A DNA stretch of 7,220 nucleotides from Campylobacterota bacterium. Its GTDB lineage: Bacteria; Campylobacterota; Campylobacteria; Campylobacterales; Sulfurovaceae. The notes under the pieces were generated by a model. That model had not been told where the DNA came from, ran no database searches, and saw nothing but the letters and a program-made list of their open reading frames with translations. This document shows, piece after piece, positions 5,906 through 7,220 of this stretch. Made by a program: the position numbers and the translations under genes. Within the stretch, counting starts at the first letter, position 1, and each line of letters begins with the position of its first letter. The stretch lies in assembly GCA_013153825.1 (NCBI GenBank), contig JAADDP010000024.1, forward strand, positions 1 through 7,220, written 5' to 3'.

Positions 5906-6679
5906 ATGGAAGAGAGAAAGACAGTAGTAGTTACAGGGGCTACTCGAGGAATTGGAAGGGCGATTGTAGAGAAGTTTGCCAAGGAGGGGGTAAATGTGGC
6001 ATTTACCTACAACTCAAATGAGAAGTTAGCAGAGGAGATTGCCAGAGACTTAGAGGAGAGGTATGGGATAAAGGCTAGGGCATATAGGTTAAATATCCTA
6101 AAGCTAGAGGAGTTTAAGCCACTCTTTGAGGCTATCGACCAAGATTTTGATAGAGTTGACTACTTTGTGAGTAATGCTATGATTTATGGTCGCTCAGTCG
6201 TTGGAGGGTATGGAAAATTTATGAAGCTAAGACCAATGAAGGGGCTTTTAAATATATATATTGCAACAGTTGGGGCTTTTGTAAGTGGCTCTCAAGAGGC
6301 TGTAAAGAGGATGAAAAAGGTTGGTGGTGGAGCTATTGTAACTCTAAGCTCTACAGGAAACTTGGTATATATAGATAACTATGCAGGGCATGGAACAAAT
6401 AAGGCTGCTGTTGAGGCGATGAGCAGATATGCCTCTACAGAGCTTGGGGAGTTTAATATTAGAGTTAATGCTGTAAGTGGAGGCCCAATCGAGACAGATG
6501 CACTAAGAGCATTTACAAACTATCAAGAGGTAAAAGAGGAGACAATCAAACGCTCAGCACTAAATAGAATGGGAACTCCAGATGACATTGCAGGGGCAGT
6601 CTACTTCTTATGTAGTGATGAGGCTGGTTGGATAACTGGACAGACTCTAATTGTTGATGGTGGAACCACCTTTAAGTGA
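5906..6679 (+). CDS. fabL: FabL-like enoyl-ACP reductase (SDR family)
   Basis: A 257-residue Rossmann-fold oxidoreductase. TGATRGIG (10-17) binds the nicotinamide cofactor, SNA (89-91) is the structural motif, and Ser148/149 precedes the active site. The active site is Tyr159-x6-Lys166, not the Tyr-x3-Lys of ordinary SDR dehydrogenases. Tyr-x6-Lys together with a TGxxxGIG cofactor loop is the signature of FabL-type enoyl-ACP reductases, whereas FabI has a different cofactor loop. The C-terminal stretch VNAVSGGPIETDALRAF (187-203) also looks very close to Bacillus FabL as I remember it. The expected role is the last reduction step of fatty acid elongation. The H. pylori homologue is often labelled 7-alpha-hydroxysteroid dehydrogenase, which the active site argues against. 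AGGAG (5896-5900) inside dapA precedes the ATG by 5 bases, and the stop overlaps the pgsA start. Cofactor preference and triclosan sensitivity cannot be read from the sequence. Confidence 0.85.
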   Translation: MEERKTVVVTGATRGIGRAIVEKFAKEGVNVAFTYNSNEKLAEEIARDLEERYGIKARAYRLNILKLEEFKPLFEAIDQDFDRVDYFVSNAMIYGRSVVGGYGKFMKLRPMKGLLNIYIATVGAFVSGSQEAVKRMKKVGGGAIVTLSSTGNLVYIDNYAGHGTNKAAVEAMSRYASTELGEFNIRVNAVSGGPIETDALRAFTNYQEVKEETIKRSALNRMGTPDDIAGAVYFLCSDEAGWITGQTLIVDGGTTFK

Positions 6680-7220
6680 TGTATAGCAACAAAAACCTAA
6701 ATGTGCCAAATATATTGGCATTTATCCGTCTGCTTTTAGCTCCAATTATGTTTTTTCTACTTGTAAATCAAGACTCCAAAATATTTGAGGGGGTTGACCC
6801 CTCTTGGTTAAACTACTTTGCTGGGTTTATATTTGTCTTGGCTAGTGCCACAGATTTTTTTGATGGATATATTGCAAGAGAGTTTAATCAGATAACAGTC
6901 ATGGGGCAGATTTTAGACCCTCTAGCTGATAAGATGTTGACCCTTGCTGGATTTTTGGGACTAATGATACAAGATGTGGCATCCCCTTGGGCTATATATC
7001 TAATCTTAACAAGAGAGCTATTTATAACAGGACTTAGAGTATCTGCAATATCTGAAGGGGTAGATATATCAGCCTCTATACTTGGAAAGGTAAAAACGGT
7101 AGTTCAGATGGTGGCTATTGGATTTTTGCTTATGCGTTGGAGTGGAGGAGAGATACTCTTATGGATTTCAGTAGCTCTAACTCTATACTCAGGGTATGAG
7201 TATGTGAGGGATTTTTTAAA
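6679..7220 (+). CDS. pgsA: CDP-diacylglycerol-glycerol-3-phosphate 3-phosphatidyltransferase, 3' end outside the window
   Basis: Makes phosphatidylglycerol phosphate from CDP-diacylglycerol and glycerol-3-phosphate in the inner membrane. ATG 6679-6681 shares its A with the upstream TGA (TGATG), so translation is coupled to the reductase gene. The frame is open to the right edge (180 codons seen; the family is usually about 180-200 residues, so only the tail is missing). The full CDP-alcohol phosphotransferase signature is present: DFFDGYIAR (59-67), eight residues, then G76, D80 and D84 in GQILDPLAD, giving Asp59, Asp62, Asp80 and Asp84 for metal and catalysis. NVPNILAFIRLLLAP at the N-terminus and LTRELFITGLR further on are typical of PgsA. 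Several hydrophobic segments surround the motif. Confidence 0.95.
   Translation, partial: MYSNKNLNVPNILAFIRLLLAPIMFFLLVNQDSKIFEGVDPSWLNYFAGFIFVLASATDFFDGYIAREFNQITVMGQILDPLADKMLTLAGFLGLMIQDVASPWAIYLILTRELFITGLRVSAISEGVDISASILGKVKTVVQMVAIGFLLMRWSGGEILLWISVALTLYSGYEYVRDFL

Overview
The window looks like a piece of a Campylobacterota (epsilonproteobacterial) chromosome. The main reason is the right-hand gene order pyrD, M16 zinc peptidase, dapA, SDR reductase, pgsA, which I recall as conserved in Helicobacter and Campylobacter (the H. pylori pyrD / pqqE / dapA / 'hdhA' / pgsA neighbourhood). Coding sequence is A+G-rich on the sense strand. It prefers AGA/AGG for Arg, ATA for Ile and GAG for Glu, and uses TTG and GTG starts next to good Shine-Dalgarno sites. 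I cannot name the genus.

Left edge (1-660): a plus-strand gene already open at base 1 ends at 516. Its body resembles a small single-domain HsdS-like (type I restriction specificity) protein. Its first 57 bases are an exact direct copy of 599-655, which lies inside the 3' part of the convergent transporter gene. The HsdS-like gene therefore appears to have its 5' end fused to antisense sequence from the transporter gene. Its tail meets the transporter tail with a 17-base gap, where two mutually exclusive hairpins can form.

Minus-strand block (534-1886): ybeY (rRNA maturation endoribonuclease) is followed by a CaCA-family cation exchanger whose ribosome binding site overlaps the ybeY stop, so the two are probably one transcript. 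The exchanger keeps its first alpha-repeat ion-site residues but has Lys where the second repeat should have its key Glu.

Plus-strand block (1940 to the right edge): a 53-base divergent intergenic region carries a good extended -10 promoter driving queC, pyrD, M16 peptidase, dapA, a FabL-like enoyl-ACP reductase and pgsA. Gaps are 4, 9, 2, 0 and -1 bases, which points to one tightly packed, translationally coupled operon. Its products serve unrelated housekeeping pathways: queuosine/preQ0, pyrimidine, periplasmic proteolysis, lysine/diaminopimelate, fatty acid and phosphatidylglycerol synthesis. The last two are linked through membrane lipid synthesis. pgsA runs off the right edge.

Nothing here is a complete undescribed system. 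The parts most worth a second look are the duplicated, chimeric HsdS-like locus at the left edge and the altered ion site of the exchanger. No tRNA, rRNA, CRISPR array or transposase was seen, and there is no gene-free stretch longer than about 55 bases.
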